Assembly (NCBI GenBank): GCA_023402505.1
Contig: JAEYGD010000304.1
Span: 1-15,157, forward strand
Direction of reading: 5' to 3'
DNA length: 15,157 nt
Origin: Actinomycetes bacterium
GTDB lineage: Bacteria; Actinomycetota; Actinomycetes; Mycobacteriales; Micromonosporaceae
Shown: piece by piece, positions 13,381 to 15,157 of the stretch
Layout: each line of letters opens with the position of its first letter
How positions within the stretch are numbered: position 1 is the stretch's first letter
Program-made: the position numbers and the translations under genes
The notes under the pieces: model-generated
What the model saw: only the letters and a program-made list of their open reading frames with translations
What the model was told of the DNA's origin: nothing
Database searches by the model: none

Positions 13381-13441
13381 CGGCACCCCGCCGCGCCCCG
13401 CCGCGCCCCGCCCCGCTGTGCTTCCCGCTTCCCGCTTCCCG
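13381..13441. repeat. Short tandem repeats upstream of the GNAT gene
   Basis: CCGCGCCCCG is repeated twice (13391-13410), and CTTCCCG is repeated three times exactly (13421-13441). They form the left flank of the larger repeat array and are pyrimidine-rich on the plus strand. No promoter was recognised in this low-complexity DNA. Confidence 0.7.
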
Positions 13442-13455
13442 CTGCGGCGAGGGCC

Positions 13456-13718
13456 GCAGTTTCGGGGAAAGTGCGGCCTGGGGTGGGGACGGCGGCAGTT
13501 TCGGAGAAAGTGTGGCCTCCAGGAACGACGGGGCGGCAGTTTCGGGGAAAGTGTGGCCTCCGGGTGCGAGGGGGCGGCAGTTTCGGGGAAAGTGTGGCCT
13601 TCAGCGGCGAGCGAGCGGCAGGTGCGGGGAATGAGCGGCTTCGGGCGGCGGGGCGGCAGTTTCGGGGAAAGTGCTGCCTCGGGCGGCGGGGGCGGCAGTT
13701 TCGGGGAAAGTGTGGCCT
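13456..13718. repeat. Seven-copy array of a 24-nt core at ~40-bp period
   Basis: The core begins GCAGTTTCGGGGAAAG and ends TGTGGCCT. Copies start at 13456, 13495, 13536, 13577, 13618, 13656 and 13695, giving steps of 39, 41, 41, 41, 38 and 39 bp. Six copies differ from the consensus at no more than one or two positions; the fifth (13618-13641) is degenerate. The 14-17 nt spacers are GC-rich, differ from each other and mostly end in GGCG or GCG. Each core contains an imperfect dyad CAGTTTC-GGG-GAAAGTG. Step sizes are not multiples of three, so it is not coding. It occupies most of the 372 bp between the MFS stop (13739) and the GNAT start (13366). Confidence 0.92.
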
Positions 13719-13738
13719 CCGGCGAACGCGCCGGACGG

Positions 13739-14989
13739 TCAGTGGGGTTGACGGTCCGGGAGGGGGCGGTGGTGCCGGCGGGTGGCGAGGGCGTGGCGGG
13801 TGAGCGCCGGTACGGCCAGGCCGGTGATCGCGAACAGCGCGCCCACCGCCAGCCAGCCGGCGGTGCCGCCACCGAGCACCACGGTCGTCAGCAGAGCCGG
13901 ACCGACCGCGCGTGCCAGCCCGGCGAGCAGGCCGTCGAGGCCCTGGTAGGCGCCGATCGCGTCGGGGGCGGCGAGGTCGTAGGCGAGTGCCGCGCCGGCG
14001 GTGCCGTGCCACAGATCGCCGACCGTGTAGACGGCGGTGGCGACGAGGAACAGTGTCACCGCGAGCGGGGCGGGCGGCGCGGCGGTGACCGCGTACACCG
14101 GCATGACGGCCGCGAGTAGCAGCCCGGCGCGGCGCATCGCGGTGGCGGCCGCGCGCGCCCGGTTGACCCGCCGGCCGAGGGGCACCGCCAGCAGCACGGT
14201 CAGCACGGTGTTGACCAGCAGTACGGCCGACACCGTGACCGGCGGCGCGTCGGTGTGCCCGACCACCCACAGCGGCAGGACCAGGGTGAGCACCACCCAG
14301 TGCAGGGACAGCACGGCCGACGCGCCGCTGACCGCGAGGAAGGGCAGGTCGCGCAGGGGCCGTCCGGGCCGTCGTGGTCCGGTCGCCGGCCGTGCGGGGT
14401 ACGCCGGCAACCGCAGAAGGAGCACCGCCGAGACCAGGAAGGTGGTCGCGTTGCCGACCACCAGCAGGTGGTACGCCGCCCGGGTGTCCACCGCCAGCGC
14501 GAGCCCGGCCAGGCCGGCGCCGACGGCCACGCCCACGTTCGCCACCGCGCGCAGGGTCGCGAAGGCGTGCACCCGCCCGTCGGGTCCGCCGACGGCGGCC
14601 ACCAGCGCGGCGCGTACGGCCAGGTTGCCGGAGACCAGCAGCGCGTCCAGCGTCGCCACCGCGACGAAGCTCGGGACCGAGTCCACCAGCAGGTAGCTGG
14701 CGGCGACCGCCGCCTGGAGCACCTGGAGCGTGGCGCGCAGCGTCCTCGGGTCCCGCCGGTCGGCGAGGCTGCCGAGCGGGATGCTGGCGGCGAGCCCGAC
14801 GAGACCGGCGACGGTGAGGCCGGCCCCGACCGTCGCCGGGCTGAGCCCGACCATTCGCGTCAGGTAGAGCGCCGAGCCGGCCACCCACAGCCCGGTGCCG
14901 ACGGTGTTGGCGAGGGTTGCGGCCGAGAGCGTACGCAGCTCGCCCGGCGGTGGCACCGGGAGCACCGCATACCACCGGCGGCTCACCAC
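13739..14989 (-). CDS. Major facilitator superfamily transporter
   Basis: About 416 residues from GTG 14989 (an adjacent GTG at 14986 is equally possible). It is a polytopic inner-membrane protein with roughly twelve hydrophobic segments, beginning with LSAATLANTVGTGLWVAGSA (21-40). The MFS loop 2-3 signature is PLGSLADRRDPRTLRA (71-86), with Asp in place of the usual second Gly. A basic loop PARPATGPRRPGRPLRD separates the two halves. It resembles drug-efflux-type transporters, but the substrate cannot be inferred. The open frame continues to 15151 through non-conserved Gly/Arg/Pro residues and the poly-C tract; that part is rejected. No clear Shine-Dalgarno precedes the GTG codons, which instead overlap the stop of a 9-codon ORF starting at 15012. 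Confidence 0.88.
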   Translation of the reverse strand: MVSRRWYAVLPVPPPGELRTLSAATLANTVGTGLWVAGSALYLTRMVGLSPATVGAGLTVAGLVGLAASIPLGSLADRRDPRTLRATLQVLQAAVAASYLLVDSVPSFVAVATLDALLVSGNLAVRAALVAAVGGPDGRVHAFATLRAVANVGVAVGAGLAGLALAVDTRAAYHLLVVGNATTFLVSAVLLLRLPAYPARPATGPRRPGRPLRDLPFLAVSGASAVLSLHWVVLTLVLPLWVVGHTDAPPVTVSAVLLVNTVLTVLLAVPLGRRVNRARAAATAMRRAGLLLAAVMPVYAVTAAPPAPLAVTLFLVATAVYTVGDLWHGTAGAALAYDLAAPDAIGAYQGLDGLLAGLARAVGPALLTTVVLGGGTAGWLAVGALFAITGLAVPALTRHALATRRHHRPLPDRQPH

Positions 14990-15012
14990 CGCGGGGCCGA
15001 ACAGATCACCAT
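14983..15012 (-). CDS. Possible leaderless 9-codon upstream ORF
   Basis: ATG at 15012 encodes MVICSAPRW and stops at TGA 14985-14983, overlapping the MFS GTG at 14986 as GTGA. TACGGT, fitting a TAnnnT -10 element, ends six nucleotides before this ATG, the spacing expected for a leaderless transcript starting at the A of the ATG. The main MFS start lacks its own ribosome-binding site, so coupling would explain how it is translated. Short and unproven. Confidence 0.35.
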   Translation of the reverse strand: MVICSAPRW

Positions 15013-15110
15013 GGACCGACCGTAGGCGTGCGCCGGCCGGGGTAGGTGCCCGCTGGACGCGACCCCGGTCACACGGTGAACCGCGAGACCGGTGCTGGTT
15101 GGGTGGAGTA

Positions 15111-15157
15111 GTGGGGGGGCGGGCCCCCCCCCCCCCCCCCCCCCCCCCCACCCCCCC
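15111..15157. other. Poly-G/poly-C low-complexity contig end
   Basis: Seven G, then C, GGG, 26 consecutive C, A, and seven C to the window end. Nothing biological is supported here. This looks like a sequencing or assembly artefact at a contig edge. The 80-odd bases before it (about 15020-15110) hold only the upstream region of the MFS gene. Confidence 0.8.

Noticed and set aside
13456..13718. CRISPR array
   Set aside because: Spacers are only 14-17 nt, GC-rich and mutually similar at their ends; the cores vary, and no cas genes are present.
12461..14119. 552-residue plus-strand frame across LLM, GNAT and the repeat array
   Set aside because: It runs through three unrelated regions, overlaps real genes and encodes low-complexity sequence plus the non-coding repeats.

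Overview
The window is very GC-rich, with strong G/C bias at third codon positions and frequent GTG starts. It looks like a chromosomal piece from a Micromonospora-like actinomycete. That placement is an inference from composition and protein families (DUF3516 helicase, MhuD-type heme monooxygenase, class F sortase, PAC2 protein, DUF6343-like protein); no database was searched. I support 17 protein-coding genes and no rRNA, tRNA, IS element or CRISPR. The right end runs into a poly-C tract that looks like a contig edge.

Layout. 1-3291 (minus): a DEAD/DEAH helicase with trmB upstream of it. 3420-4614 (plus): a secreted, C-terminally anchored protein followed by a class F sortase. 4727-5332 (minus): an MhuD-like heme-degrading monooxygenase preceded by a tiny GntR-type regulator. 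5585-5785 (plus): a divergent 66-aa cysteine-containing protein. The 250 bp between these two small genes is AT-richer than anything around it. It holds a good sigma-70-like promoter overlaid with palindromic ACTG-AGA-CAGT boxes, a duplicated ribosome-binding region, and a dyad that encloses the gntR start codon. 5859-6656 (minus): exonuclease III. 6878-7792 (minus): a PAC2-family protein. 8076-9037 (plus): a 47-aa basic protein and an EcsC-family protein. 9047-9895 (minus): an exported SGNH hydrolase. 10097-12810 (plus): a DUF6343-like membrane protein, a succinate-semialdehyde-type aldehyde dehydrogenase and an LLM-class flavin oxidoreductase. 12830-14989 (minus): a GNAT acetyltransferase and an MFS transporter.

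Most of the genes are ordinary housekeeping or metabolic genes. The unusual signal is largely non-coding. (1) Two copies of a near-perfect 19-20 bp palindrome lie just 3' of minus-strand genes and differ by two compensatory base-pair changes. (2) A seven-copy array between the MFS and GNAT genes has a 24-nt core repeated about every 40 bp with divergent GC-rich spacers. (3) The gntR / 66-aa module is a compact repressor-controlled pair, possibly a remnant or minimal unit of a mobile element. (4) A possible structured leader precedes the 47-aa gene. (5) A possible leaderless 9-codon ORF is coupled to the MFS start. (6) The class F sortase partner carries a sorting-signal-like C-terminus without a canonical LPXTG.
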